64,000 nucleotides of DNA from CAWBOV01 sp963790525 (GTDB lineage Bacteria > Actinomycetota > Actinomycetes > Mycobacteriales > Jatrophihabitantaceae): contig CAWBOV010000002.1 in the NCBI GenBank assembly GCA_963790525.1, positions 1,085,445 to 1,149,444 on the forward strand, written 5' to 3'. The position numbers and the translations under genes are program-made. The notes beneath the pieces were generated by a model. That model ran no database searches and was not told the origin of the DNA. It saw nothing but the letters and a program-made list of their open reading frames with translations. Below are positions 52,376 to 61,890 of this stretch, piece after piece. How positions within the stretch are numbered: the first letter of the stretch is position 1; each line of letters starts with the position of its first letter.

Positions 52376-52709
52376 TCAGCCCGGGCGCAGCGAACGGGTG
52401 TAGGCGACTCCGAGTGCCACCCAGGCCCGCAGCTCGTCGTCGGAGTCCAGGGCCGCCGGATCGACGCGCAGCCAGCCGTCCATCGGCCGCCCGCGCATCT
52501 GGAACGCGCGCGGCGTGCGGGCGGGTGACCAGCTCGTCGGTGTCGGCCGGATCGACGCGGAGCAGCAGGCCACCCTGACCGCTCGCGCTGACCGCCATGT
52601 GCCCGTCGATGAGGAACGCCAACCCACCGAACATCGCCTTCTCGGTCAGGCCGGTCTCTGCGGCGAGGACCTCGCGGAGCCGGTCGGCCAGGTCATGGTC
52701 GTATGCCAT
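52376..52709 (-). pseudogene. TfoX N-terminal domain protein (one frameshift)
   Basis: The N-terminal part MAYDHDLADRLREVLAAE with KAMFGGLAFLIDGHMAVS and the C-terminal part MRGRPMDGWLRVDPAALDSD belong to the TfoX-N family of about 110 residues, but lie in different frames. One extra G/C near 52512, in GGAACGCGCGCGGCG, separates them; removing it gives a normal protein ending at 52376. Function of actinobacterial members is unknown. Likely a base-call error. Confidence 0.8.
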
Positions 52710-52773
52710 GACCGAAGTATCGGACGGGGGTCCGACAACGCGGAAAGCTGACCGGTACGCCGACGCGGAGCGG

Positions 52774-55700
52774 CTACGTGACGTCCCAGGTCTGCTTGTC
52801 GCGCAGCAGCGCGGTCAGGGCATCCGCCGCCAGTGGCACCGACAGCAGGTAGCCCTGTACGCGGTGGCAGTGCAGATCCTTGAGGATCCCCAGCTGCTCC
52901 CGCGTCTCGATGCCCTCCGCCGTCACGGACAGGTCCAGTGCCGTCGCCATGGCCATGATCGCGGCGACGAGGGAGTAGTCGCGGTGGTCGGTGGCCAGGC
53001 CCTCGACGAAGGAACGATCGATCTTCACCGCGTCGACCGGGAAGTTCTTCAGATAGCTCAGCGATGAGTAGCCGGTGCCGAAGTCGTCGATCGACAGCGT
53101 CACGCCGAGTTCCTTGAGCGCGGCGAGCGTGGCGCCGAAGTAGTCGGCGTCCTCCATGAAGCCGCTCTCGGTGAGCTCCAGGCACAGGGTCGCCGGCGCG
53201 ATACCGGTACTGCGCAGGATCATCGACACGAGCGCGACCAGATCGCTGGACAGCATCTGCCGCACGGACAGGTTCACCGCGAGGGTCACCGACGGGTCGA
53301 TGGACTGCCATTCGCGCAGTTGCCAGCACGCCTCCTCCAGCACCCAGGCGCCGATGCCCACGATCAGGCCGGTCTCCTCGGCCAGCGGGATGAACTCAGC
53401 AGGCCCGACGACGCCGAGCGTCGGGTGCTCCCAGCGCACGAGTGCCTCGGAGCTCACGAGCCGGCCCGTGGTCAGGTCCACGACGGGCTGGTACTGGATG
53501 ATCAGCTCGTTGCGGGCGAGGGCGTGGCGCAGCCCCGAGGAGAGCTTCTGCGCTCGCTGGGCGCGGGCGCGCAGCACGTCGTCGAAGATCTCGACGCGGT
53601 CCCGGCCGAGCCCCTTCGCGCGGGACATGGCGGCGTCGGCGTCGCGGAGCAGGGTCTCCGGGGTGGCGGCGTCGTCGGAGACGGCCACGCCGATGCTCGC
53701 GGTGAGCTGCATCTCGTGGATCCCGACGACATAGTGGCCTTCGACGGCCTCGCGCACCACGCGGGCGACGGTCGCCGTCTCCTGGCCGGTGTCGTCCTCG
53801 CAGACGATGACGAACTCGTCTCCGCCGAACCGGGCCACCGTGTCGACCTCGCGGATGCACGCGGCGATGATCCTCGCCGCCTCGCACAGCAGGTCGTCAC
53901 CGACGCCGTGGCCGTAGGTGTCGTTGATCGTCTTGAAGTGGTCGATGTTGACGACGATCACGCCCAGGTGCGCTCCGCGGTGGCGGGCGCCGGCGAGCAT
54001 GCTCGACATCCGGTCCTTGAGCAGTCCCCGGTTGGCCAGGCCGGTGAGCGAGTCGTGCAGCGCCTGGTGGACGAGTTCGGCCTCGAGCCCCTTGCGCTCG
54101 GTGATGTCCTGCAGCTGGACGAGGTAGTAGGTCGGCGCTCCGGCGTCGTCGCGGACCATCGTCAGGTACAGCGACGTCCACATGACCGAGCCGTCGGAGC
54201 GCAGGAAGCGGCGCTCGGCGGCGTAGGTGTCGTGTCCGGCCGCGACATTCGCCAGGACGGCATCCTTCAGCGACACCTCGTCGGGATGGGTGAACCCCTC
54301 CCAGCTGCGCCCGAGCAGCTCTTCCTCGGGGCGCCCGAGCAGGTCGCAGACGGCGGCGTTGAGGCGGACCGGCAGGCCGTTCATGTCGAGGATCGCGGTA
54401 CCGACACCAGCCTGCTCGAAGCCGACCTCGAAGCGCTTCTGAGCTTCCTCGGCGACGCGGTTGGCCTCCCGCTTCTCGGTGTTGTCGCGGAGGGTCCCCG
54501 TGAGCCGGAACGGAGTGCCGTTCGCGTCGATCTCGCCCACGACCCGGGTCTCGACCCAGCGCACCGGCTCGTCGGGCACCACGATCCGGTGCGAGAGCAC
54601 CCACGACGTCCCACGCTCCAGGCAGCCGGCGATCGCTACCTCGAGCTGAACGCGGTCCTCCTCGGCGATGCGGGACATGAAGCGTTCCACGGTCGGGGCG
54701 ACGTCGGTGTCGAACCCGAGCAGGCGGTAGAGCTCGTCGGACCAGTAGTAGGCCCCGGTGAGGAGGTCGGCTTCGAAACTGCCGATCTGGGCGACCCGTT
54801 GCGCCTCCGCGAGCTGGCGCTGGGCGTGCAGGGCGATGTCGCGCTCGCGCACCCGCTCGGTCATGTCGATGGCGATGACCGACACGCCCGTGACCGTTCC
54901 GTCCTCGGCGATCATGGGCGAGGACGTCGCCAGCAGGTGGACGAGCGAACCGTCCTTGCGCTGGCGAGTCACCTCGTACCGCTCGGCCGGACCGCCGGCG
55001 GCGAGGCGGACCCGCAGCGCGTTCTGACCGGCGAGCATGTCGGCCGGGGCCAGGATCGCCAGGGAGCAGCCGATGATCTCCTCTGCCGCGTAGCCGAAGA
55101 GTGCCTCGGCAGCCTTGTTCCAGCTGGTGACGATGCCGGCGGAGCTCGCGGTGAGGATGGCGTCGTTGGCCTGTTCGACGATGGCCGCCAGCTGGCGTGA
55201 GTGCTCCTCGGCCCGCTTGCGGTCGCTGATCTCGATCGCCACGATGCCGACTCCGATGGTCTCGCCGTCGACCGTCACCGGGTAGTAGCTGTTGACCCAA
55301 TGGCGCGTCAGCGTGGGATCCAGCGGCGACGGGCCCGAGACCTCGACGTCGAGCACGGGGGATCCCGTCTCCAGGACGCTCGTGTACAGCGGTTCGAGTT
55401 CGTCCCAGAAGTCGGGCACCACCTCGGACACGAGCCGGCCGAGCTGATCCGCCACGGAGGAGTTGGCGAACTCGGCCATGCGCTCGTTGACGAGGACCCG
55501 CCTGATGTCGCGGTCGACGAACCCCAACCCCACCGGGGCGTGGGACTGGAGCGTCTCGAGCAGTGCCAGGGTCCGGGCGGATTGCCGCCCCGCGGCGCGC
55601 AGCTCGTCCTCGACGTTCCTCGAGTCGTCGATGTCGGTCGCCGTCACCAGCCACCGCACGACGGAATCGGACGCATTGCGGATCGGCCGGGAGCGGACGC

Positions 55701-56001
55701 GGTGCCAGCGGAACTCGCCGTCGAAGCGCCGCATGCGCTGATCCAGGTCGAAGGGCTGCTTGTCGCGGCGCGCCCGGCGCCACCGCCGCGCGACGAGATC
55801 GGCGTCGTCGGGATGAAGGGCCTCAGCCGGATCCCAGTCACGGGTGGCCGTCTCCGCGTGGCCGGTGTAGCTGGTGGCCTGGCGGTTGACGTACTGGATC
55901 GTGCCGTCGACCGCGGTGAGCCAGACCAGATGCGGCATCTGCTCGGCGATGAGGCTGAGTTCTGTCATCGTCGGCCCGCGGTCGACCGGAGCGGCGGTCA
56001 C
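52774..56001 (-). CDS. Multi-PAS GGDEF-EAL cyclic di-GMP protein
   Basis: The 1075-residue protein has about five PAS domains (roughly 12-140, 150-275, 285-405, 420-530 and 540-650), then GGDEF (645-805, ARFGGDEFVIV near 724) and EAL (about 840-1070, SSEALVRWEHP near 850, with DDFGTGYSSLSYLK). Both catalytic motifs are intact, so it can in principle make and break cyclic di-GMP. No transmembrane segment is seen, hence a soluble sensor; the ligands are unknown. The GTG at 56001 gives MTAAPVDRGPTMTEL; an ATG 11 codons on is also possible. Cyclic di-GMP could bear on the surface-protein array, but no link is visible in the sequence. Confidence 0.92.
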   Translation of the reverse strand: MTAAPVDRGPTMTELSLIAEQMPHLVWLTAVDGTIQYVNRQATSYTGHAETATRDWDPAEALHPDDADLVARRWRRARRDKQPFDLDQRMRRFDGEFRWHRVRSRPIRNASDSVVRWLVTATDIDDSRNVEDELRAAGRQSARTLALLETLQSHAPVGLGFVDRDIRRVLVNERMAEFANSSVADQLGRLVSEVVPDFWDELEPLYTSVLETGSPVLDVEVSGPSPLDPTLTRHWVNSYYPVTVDGETIGVGIVAIEISDRKRAEEHSRQLAAIVEQANDAILTASSAGIVTSWNKAAEALFGYAAEEIIGCSLAILAPADMLAGQNALRVRLAAGGPAERYEVTRQRKDGSLVHLLATSSPMIAEDGTVTGVSVIAIDMTERVRERDIALHAQRQLAEAQRVAQIGSFEADLLTGAYYWSDELYRLLGFDTDVAPTVERFMSRIAEEDRVQLEVAIAGCLERGTSWVLSHRIVVPDEPVRWVETRVVGEIDANGTPFRLTGTLRDNTEKREANRVAEEAQKRFEVGFEQAGVGTAILDMNGLPVRLNAAVCDLLGRPEEELLGRSWEGFTHPDEVSLKDAVLANVAAGHDTYAAERRFLRSDGSVMWTSLYLTMVRDDAGAPTYYLVQLQDITERKGLEAELVHQALHDSLTGLANRGLLKDRMSSMLAGARHRGAHLGVIVVNIDHFKTINDTYGHGVGDDLLCEAARIIAACIREVDTVARFGGDEFVIVCEDDTGQETATVARVVREAVEGHYVVGIHEMQLTASIGVAVSDDAATPETLLRDADAAMSRAKGLGRDRVEIFDDVLRARAQRAQKLSSGLRHALARNELIIQYQPVVDLTTGRLVSSEALVRWEHPTLGVVGPAEFIPLAEETGLIVGIGAWVLEEACWQLREWQSIDPSVTLAVNLSVRQMLSSDLVALVSMILRSTGIAPATLCLELTESGFMEDADYFGATLAALKELGVTLSIDDFGTGYSSLSYLKNFPVDAVKIDRSFVEGLATDHRDYSLVAAIMAMATALDLSVTAEGIETREQLGILKDLHCHRVQGYLLSVPLAADALTALLRDKQTWDVT

Positions 56002-56288
56002 GGGCGATGGTCAGGTGGGCTGGTCCTGACGGCTGCGCGGGCTGCGTGCGACGTCATCTCGTGTACTCCACAACGGTTGTCCCGCGCTCAGTGTCGCCTG
56101 CGCCGGGCGGGACCCGCAGTGGCTTGGGGTCGGGCCGGTCCTACTCGGTGGCCGTCGGGAGGTCCGATTGGTCACAGTCCTCCGAGCCTAGCAGTCACTG
56201 ACAGATTGTCAGGAACCTTGCAATTTGTTTTGCGAGCTTCTCGTTGTGGACTTTCTTGTTCGGGAAGAGATCGGTCCCGACCGGCGGG
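56002..56288. other. Divergent/terminal intergenic region
   Basis: No gene is supported. A small CTGACA/TGTCAG palindrome lies near 56198-56212 and an AT-richer stretch (GCAATTTGTTTTGC, near 56219-56232) follows. It should hold the promoter of the GGDEF-EAL gene and the end of the membrane-protein transcript. Confidence 0.35.
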
Positions 56289-57002
56289 TCAGTTGCCGGG
56301 CAGGATGTTCACCGCTCGGGCGGTCACGAGGGTGATGGTCACCAGGGACAGCAGCGACTGGACAGTGAACAGCGCCTTGCACCAGCTCGACAGCGGCATC
56401 GTGTCCGTGGGGGAGTACGCGGTGGAGTTCGTGAAGCTGACGAAGAGGTAGTCGGTGAAGCGGGGTTCCCAGTCCTTGGCCAGTTCCTCGTCGCTCATCT
56501 GCGGGAAGAGCAGGTCGGGGACGTGGACGATGCCCTGCGCGCGCATGCCCGGACCGCCGCGGTCGTACTCCCAGTAGATGAGGCCGAAGATCAGCACGTT
56601 GGTCACCCAGATCTCGACGGCGCCGGACAGCAGGCTGACCGCCTTGATGCCGTGGCCGGCGACGATGTCGTGGACCAGCAGGCCGACGGAGATCGCCTCG
56701 AAGGCGGCGACGACCGCGAGCAGGGCGATGGCCAGGGCGCGCTGGGCGGGCGTGCGCCTGGCCGTGCGGGTGGGGTTCGTGATCGCCACGACGACGAGCA
56801 GCACCACCTCGATCAACGGGGCGATGAAGCGCGGTTCCAGGGCGTAGCGCTGGGGCATGAGGACCTGGAGCACGATCGAGAGCGTGAGGCCGCCGGCGGC
56901 GAGCCAGCGCGCTTCGCCGTCGGTGTGCCGCATCCACGCGGGGCGGTCGCCCTCCACACCGCGGGCGATGAGCCGGGCCGGGCCGGGGTTGGGTGTCGTC
57001 AT
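56289..57002 (-). CDS. DUF1345-like multi-pass membrane protein
   Basis: The 237-residue protein has about six hydrophobic segments. The region FTDYLFVSFTNSTAYSPTDTMPLSSW followed by SLLSLVTITLVTARAVNIL resembles the C-terminal part of DUF1345 proteins, whose conserved SFT-Y stretch lies in a channel-like pore. The N-terminal 25 residues are cytoplasmic. Function unknown. The ATG at 57002 starts it; longer frames upstream lack similarity. Confidence 0.7.
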   Translation of the reverse strand: MTTPNPGPARLIARGVEGDRPAWMRHTDGEARWLAAGGLTLSIVLQVLMPQRYALEPRFIAPLIEVVLLVVVAITNPTRTARRTPAQRALAIALLAVVAAFEAISVGLLVHDIVAGHGIKAVSLLSGAVEIWVTNVLIFGLIYWEYDRGGPGMRAQGIVHVPDLLFPQMSDEELAKDWEPRFTDYLFVSFTNSTAYSPTDTMPLSSWCKALFTVQSLLSLVTITLVTARAVNILPGN

Positions 57003-57111
57003 GGGCTGATTCTGGACTCCCGCACAGCCCCAGGTGGCCACCGAAACCCGACACGTAGGAGAAGATGGTCGGCAGTTCGTTCCGCCTGCCCTGACTGAGG
57101 AGATCACTGCT

Positions 57112-58380
57112 GTGACCTGGACGACGACGCGCGGGTGGCTGGGGACGGTGGCACGGCTGGGGCTGGCCGTCGTCTGGTTCCTCGCCGCTGTGGCCAAGCT
57201 GAACGATCCGCGCACCTTCCTGCGTGCCGTGCGGGCCTACGACGCGACGCCGGAGTGGCTGTCGCAGGCGATCGCGTACGGCTTGCCGGTACTGGAGATC
57301 AGCCTGGCGGTGCTGCTCGTGCTCGGGCTGGTGACCCGCTGGACCGCGATCGTGTCGGCGGCGTTGCTCGTGGTGTTCCTGGTCGGCATCATCCAGGCGG
57401 CGGTACGGGGCTTGAAGCTGTCGTGCGGGTGCTTCGGCGGCGGCGGCTCGACGACGAACACCACGTATCTGCTGGACATCGCGCGCGACCTGGGCCTGCT
57501 CGTGCTGGCGGCGTACCTGATCCTCTGGCCGCTGACGAACCTGTCCGTGGACGAGCGGATCTCCGCCGGTGGCGAGGTGTCGGTGCCGTCGGCCAAGCGC
57601 GTCCGCCGCGACCCGCAGGCGATGAAGCGCTACAACGCGGTGCGCGCGGCCCGGCAGCGCGAGATCGTCAGCCGGCAGCGGTGGGTGGGCGTCACGGTCG
57701 CGTCGGTGGTGATCCTGGCGTGCCTGATCGGGCTGTCCGTGCAGGCCAGCCGCGCCAAGATCGCCGGCGACACCACGGCCACCAACGCCAGCGTCACCAA
57801 CGGTGTCGTCGTCGGCAAGGCCACCGCGCCCGTGACGCTGGACGTGTTCGAGGACTTCCAGTGCCCGATCTGCCAGCAGCTGGAGACGACCACGTCGGCC
57901 TCGCTGAACAAGCTGATCACCGCCGGGACCATCAAGATCAGGTACCACATGATGGCGTTCCTCGACAGCTCCTCCAGCGGCAACATGTACTCCACGCGGG
58001 CGGCCAACGCCGCGCTCTGCGCCTCCGACGTCAGCACGTCGATCTTCCAGGCCTATCACGGCGTGCTCTACGGCAAGGACTCCTCCGGAGCGCAGGTGCA
58101 ACCCGCGGAAGGCGGGCAGGGCAGAACCGACGGCGAGCTGATCGCGTACTTCAAACAGGCGATGCCCAAGGCGACATCGGACCAGATCTCGACGTTCACC
58201 ACCTGCGTGCAGAGCCAGACGCACAAGGCGCTCGTGGAGGCGATCACCGACAACGCCTCCAAGCGCGGGGTGACGGGCACGCCGACGGTCTACGTGGCGG
58301 GCAAGAAGCTGTCGACCGTGTCCTCGACGACCGTCCTCGCGGCGATCACCGCAGCCCAGAAGGCCGCGGCGGCGAAGTGA
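57112..58380 (+). CDS. MauE-DsbA fusion membrane thiol oxidoreductase
   Basis: The 422-residue protein joins two modules. Residues 10-165 are a four-helix MauE/DoxX-like membrane domain with LSCGCFGGG (C105, C107), a pair found in membrane redox partners. Residues 170-422 have a further transmembrane helix (VTVASVVILACLIGLS) and an extracytoplasmic DsbA-type thioredoxin fold with the active site CPIC (C251, C254) and the cis-proline stretch GTPTVYV. It may form or transfer disulphides in exported proteins, the membrane part regenerating the soluble one. The two modules are more often separate neighbouring genes. GAGGAG precedes the GTG at 57112. Confidence 0.88.
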   Translation: MTWTTTRGWLGTVARLGLAVVWFLAAVAKLNDPRTFLRAVRAYDATPEWLSQAIAYGLPVLEISLAVLLVLGLVTRWTAIVSAALLVVFLVGIIQAAVRGLKLSCGCFGGGGSTTNTTYLLDIARDLGLLVLAAYLILWPLTNLSVDERISAGGEVSVPSAKRVRRDPQAMKRYNAVRAARQREIVSRQRWVGVTVASVVILACLIGLSVQASRAKIAGDTTATNASVTNGVVVGKATAPVTLDVFEDFQCPICQQLETTTSASLNKLITAGTIKIRYHMMAFLDSSSSGNMYSTRAANAALCASDVSTSIFQAYHGVLYGKDSSGAQVQPAEGGQGRTDGELIAYFKQAMPKATSDQISTFTTCVQSQTHKALVEAITDNASKRGVTGTPTVYVAGKKLSTVSSTTVLAAITAAQKAAAAK

Positions 58381-58500
58381 CGGCGGCGTCCGGGGATTCC
58401 GGGGTTGCTGGTCCTTCTGGGGCTGCTCCCGGGGCTGGTTCCGTGGCTGGTTCCGTGGCTGGTTCCGGGGCTGCGTTCCGGGGCGGTCGAGCGGCTGTCG

Positions 58501-58941
58501 GTGTCGCGGTTGATCGCTGCACCCGCCGCGACCGTCTTCGCCGTGCTGAGCTCTCCGGCCGGGCACGTGGCGATCGACAGCTCCGGGATGCTGCAGTCGG
58601 CGTCCGGGCCCGCGGTGACGGCGGTGGGCGATGAGTTCGTGGTGCACATGGACCGTGAGTCGCTCAACGACCGCCCCATGGGCAAGTACGACGTCCGCGT
58701 GATCATCACGAAGTTCGTGGCCGACGAGCTGATCGAGTGGATGATCTCGGGCACCGTCCAGCCGCCGATCGGGCACGTCTACGGCTACGTCCTGGAGCCG
58801 GCCGACGGTGGGACCCTGGTGACGTCCTACTACGACTGGAGCCGGATCTCCGACGAGCACCGCGCCCGGGGCATCTTCCCGGTGATCCCGGAGTCGGCGC
58901 TGCGGGCCACGCTCGGGATCCTGGCGCGGACCACCGAGTAG
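58501..58941 (+). CDS. SRPBCC (START-like) family protein
   Basis: About 146 residues from the GTG at 58501: SRLIAAPAATVFAVLSSPAGHVAIDSSG starts the fold, and GGTLVTSYYDWSRI is typical of the family's C-terminal strands. Such proteins bind hydrophobic ligands; the ligand is unknown. The start is uncertain because a longer frame (TTG 58405) passes through a 12-bp tandem repeat (GCTGGTTCCGTG, about 58434-58472) that encodes a proline-leucine-tryptophan run. Confidence 0.8.
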   Translation: MSRLIAAPAATVFAVLSSPAGHVAIDSSGMLQSASGPAVTAVGDEFVVHMDRESLNDRPMGKYDVRVIITKFVADELIEWMISGTVQPPIGHVYGYVLEPADGGTLVTSYYDWSRISDEHRARGIFPVIPESALRATLGILARTTE

Positions 58942-58952
58942 CGTCGAACACG

Positions 58953-58990
58953 CAGAAGGCCGACGCCCCGGATGGGGTGCCGGCCTTCTG
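58953..58990. terminator. Bidirectional terminator between convergent genes
   Basis: CAGAAGGCCG pairs with CGGCCTTCTG and CGCCCC with GGGGTG around the loop. It separates the SRPBCC gene from the convergent HU gene. Confidence 0.75.
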
Positions 58991-59063
58991 ACTGTGTCAG
59001 CGCGATCGTGGTCCCTGGGTCTGCCTGGGGTGCGATCGTGCGGGTGGTGCGGTGCTGAGGTGC

Positions 59064-59339
59064 TCAGCTGTTGGCGGCGTCCTTCAGGGCGCTGCCGGCC
59101 GAGAACTTGACCGTGTTGGCGGCCGGGATGTTGATCGTCGCGCCGGTCGCAGGGTTGCGACCCTCGCGGGCGGCACGCTTGCCGACCGAGACGGCGAAGA
59201 AGCCAGGCACGCTGACCTTCTCGCCCTTGGCGACGGCGCCTTCCAGAACAGCCTGCAGGCCGCGAAGAGCCGCGTCCACAGTCTTCTGCTCGAGGTCAGC
59301 CTTTTCGGCGACGGCGGTCACCAGTTCCTTGCGGTTCAC
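59064..59339 (-). CDS. HU-family DNA-binding protein
   Basis: The 91-residue protein is a typical HU: MNRKELVTAVAEKADLEQKTVDAALRG at the dimer helices, VSVPGFFAVSVGKRAAREGRNPATG with the DNA-binding beta arm and INIPAANTVKFSAGSALK at the end. It has no lysine/alanine-rich C-terminal extension, unlike mycobacterial HupB, so it is the short form (HupA/HupS-like core). It lies 194 bases upstream of tRNA-Ala on the opposite strand. Confidence 0.95.
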   Translation of the reverse strand: MNRKELVTAVAEKADLEQKTVDAALRGLQAVLEGAVAKGEKVSVPGFFAVSVGKRAAREGRNPATGATINIPAANTVKFSAGSALKDAANS

Positions 59340-59533
59340 GTAGGTCTCCCTTGATCGATTCGATGTTGACCGGTTCCAAGTATGAGGCCAGACGCCGAAA
59401 TCCCCGAATTCTGGGGGCCTCGGCGTGGCGTGGGACTCGTTCGTGAGTTCGATCGGGGGTCGTTGCTGGTCGGGTTCGGGGGTGGTGAACGCTCCGCCGG
59501 ACGTCTAGTACAGTGGCCGAGGTACAACGCAAG

Positions 59534-59609
59534 GGGCTGTGGCGCAGCTGGTAGCGCACCACACTGGCAGTGTGGGGGTCAGGGGTTCGAGTCCCCTCAG
59601 CTCCACCAC
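59534..59609 (+). tRNA. tRNA-Ala (GGC anticodon)
   Basis: Acceptor GGGGCTG pairs with CAGCTCC, followed by discriminator A and an encoded CCA (59607-59609). The anticodon loop CTGGCAG gives anticodon GGC (59567-59569 region), reading GCC/GCU. T-arm GGTTCGAGTCC. 76 bases with CCA. The 3' end of this tRNA borders lower-GC DNA, a common insertion site for elements, but no second att copy is seen. Confidence 0.96.
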
Positions 59610-60114
59610 CCGGCTTAGGCCGTTTTGATATGGTATTGGCGCCCGAAATCAGTGCTTATGTCGGGCCGGTCGATGCGCCCGATTAGTCCAGTTACTTGGC
59701 GGTACTGGAGCGAAACTGGAGTATCGCTTTCGGGCGCGCGAAATGGGGTCAGCTCGAAGACTCCAGTACCCGCCGGTAGTTTCCTGCTCCTTCAGCTGAC
59801 CTGGACGGGCGGCCCGCATGGCCGACCCTCACTCGCAAGTCTGTCTGCGCAGGTTCGAGCACCGCCCGGGGCACAACTTGCTATGGAGACGGTGAGCCAC
59901 CGTCGCCGGTTCGAATCCTGCCGGGGGGTCACAAAACATGGGCAACGCCAAGAAGTGCCAGGTTGGTGCAGGGTTCGTGGCAGTGCGATACCGCGCTTGC
60001 GTGACTGTTGGCCTGCGGCATCGCGCCAGCGACGCGCTTCGCTGCGGGCCCGGAAGAGACGTGGGGCCGGAGAGAGGGTGGGGCTACCCTTGGCCTGTTC
60101 ACGCAGTGACCAGG
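59610..60114. other. Gene-poor region with tRNA-like debris
   Basis: No convincing gene is found. Two T-arm-like stretches stand out: GCAGGTTCGAGCACCGC near 59849-59866 and CGGTTCGAATCCTGCCG near 59907-59925. The second follows GACGG-TGAGCCA-CCGTC, which looks like an anticodon arm but lacks U33, and the remaining cloverleaf pairs poorly. They are read as decayed tRNA fragments. Long open frames on both strands here look like chance GC-rich frames. Confidence 0.45.
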
Positions 60115-61384
60115 TCATGGCAGCTGTCCCAGCCCGCAGACCGCTGGATCGAGTTCATGTCCGCATCGGGATGGCTGCGGGGCGATGCCCGCAACCCGAA
60201 AGGCGAAAGAGACCGGGTCAAGGGGGGATCCGGCGGTCGAAGCGGCCAGCGCGCGGGTTTGTAGACGGGGGGCCGGGCGCGTCGATCGCGCGCCGATCTG
60301 GGCGGATGACACTGGGGAGCCCGAGGGGCGCAGCTCCGGCATCCAGCCTCGCCGCGGGTGAGCGGTGTCGGTTTCGCGGTGCCAGTTGGCCGCCCAGAAG
60401 GCCCAGCCCAGCGTTGCGATGAAGGCAAAACTGACCAGTCGGTAGAGGACCACCGCCGCAGTCGCGTGCACGGCTGCGCCACCGCCGTGTATCAGCGCGA
60501 CGATCACTGCGGCGTCGGCTACGCCGAGGCCGCCCGGAAGGAGCGAGAAGCTCGACACGCTTTGTCCGGCCACGTATGCCAAGGCGACCACGGCAACGGA
60601 TGGCTAGGTCCCGGGCAGTGCCCGGAACCACCACTCGAGGCATGCCAGGACGGGCGATCCAGTTGACGGCGGCCGACGACGAGCCGACTAACCAGTTCGC
60701 GTCGTGTGGGACGGATCGTGGCGAAGTCTCGCGCGACCTCGGCCAAGCGCCGCAGTCCTAACTCAGCGTCGCGACGCAGCAGACGATTGACCCGACGCAG
60801 TAACGCCATCGCCAAGCCTTCAGGCCGAAAGGACGCTCCGACCCGCCGACGTGCTGTCAGGGCCAAGATCAGTAGTACGACCACGGCGGCAGCGGTCCAG
60901 GTCGCGCGCAGTGGCGACGTGACGAATGCTGCCGCGCTGAGTAGGGCGAAGGCCACAGGCTCAGCAAAGAGGACGTCACGAGGGTGAAGCCGATGAGGGG
61001 CACGCTCGCACCCCACGATCGCAGCCGCCGGAATGTGTAGGTCGAGCTGGCCACCGTCCCGATCGGCATAGTGATGCTGATCGCGTTGGCCGCGTAAACC
61101 AGCGCCGCCATCCGGACCTTGCCCACAAATTAAAAAAAAACCGCGAGCATTCGGCGTTGCACGCTCCCGAACGCGTACATCGACGCCAGCTCAGCGCCGA
61201 CCGCGACGAGCAGCCAGAGCGGATCCGGGTGGCTGATCGCGCGGACGGCGTGGGCCAGATACGGGACCGCCAGCCGCAACTCCGCTGCCAGCCCGATACC
61301 CAGCAGACTGCGCAAACCCCGGCGGACCGAGGACCGCCTAACCTCGCGTCGCAGCCGTCCGGGGACCGCGGCGGGATCGGTCAA
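60115..61384 (-). pseudogene. UPF0104/YbhN-like membrane protein (flippase-like), broken
   Basis: Pieces in three frames match the lysylphosphatidylglycerol-synthetase-type membrane family (UPF0104, YbhN/AglD): the N-terminal part with ISHPDPLWLLVAVGAELAS, then MAALVYAANAISITMPIGTVAS, then AFALLSAAAFVTS and the C-terminal VALAYVAGQSVSSFSLLPGG with LVSFAFIATLGWAFWA. The first frame ends at a TAA inside an odd AT-rich 14-mer (AAATTAAAAAAAAA at 61127-61140), and more shifts occur near 60960 and 60580-60650. Such proteins are thought to move lipids across the membrane. Either a true pseudogene or poor sequence. Confidence 0.7.
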
Positions 61385-61479
61385 GCGAGGGTCGCTCCCT
61401 GGCTACGGCTCTGCGGGGGTCATAAGTGCTGCTCCTCGGTCGGGCTTATGAGGCGGATTGGTTCGAACAGATCAGGGGC

Positions 61480-61798
61480 CTAGCCAGTCGAGCCTCGTCG
61501 CCGGAACCAGCGCGTCGATGACCGCAGCCGTCGACCCACGGCTCGCGCCGTCCGATGGACTCCGATCCAAACGATGAGGAAGCCGGCGACCCCCATGCAC
61601 GTCCCCGGTGCCCCCCGCGATGGCGACGCCGAAGACGGCCACCATCAGCCCCGCTGGCGTTATGAGAGCCTTCGAGATGGCTGCCGCGTAGCGAAGGAAT
61701 CTCGGCCGGCGACGCGGCCGCCTCTGCGCCGATCGGTCGTCGGCCAAGGACGCCTCGAGTTCGTCGAGGACACGCTGATCTTCGGGCGAGAGCGACAT
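61480..61798 (-). pseudogene. DUF3040 small membrane protein (one frameshift)
   Basis: MSLSPEDQRVLDELEASLADD is the DUF3040 start, followed by two transmembrane segments (ALITPAGLMVAVFGVAIAGG and GVAGFLIVWIGVH). The second is reached only after removing one base in a CCCC run near 61603. The rejoined protein is about 105 residues and ends with a basic tail (RRLRSSTRWFRRRGSTG). Family function unknown; these are common small actinobacterial membrane proteins. Confidence 0.75.
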
Positions 61799-61890
61799 GT
61801 TGATTCTCTGGTCGGTGGATGTACAGCGCCTCGGCATCGCTAGTTGGGAGTCGCGCTCCACAGCTGGGCGCTTTCCAATGCGAAGTCTCG

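Noticed and set aside
59534..59609. tRNA-Ala as a proven att site
   Set aside because: No direct repeat of its 3' end and no integrase gene is found in the window.
59625..60422. Frames of more than 200 codons on the plus strand
   Set aside because: Translations lack any domain, cover tRNA-like pieces and run opposite the UPF0104 remnant.
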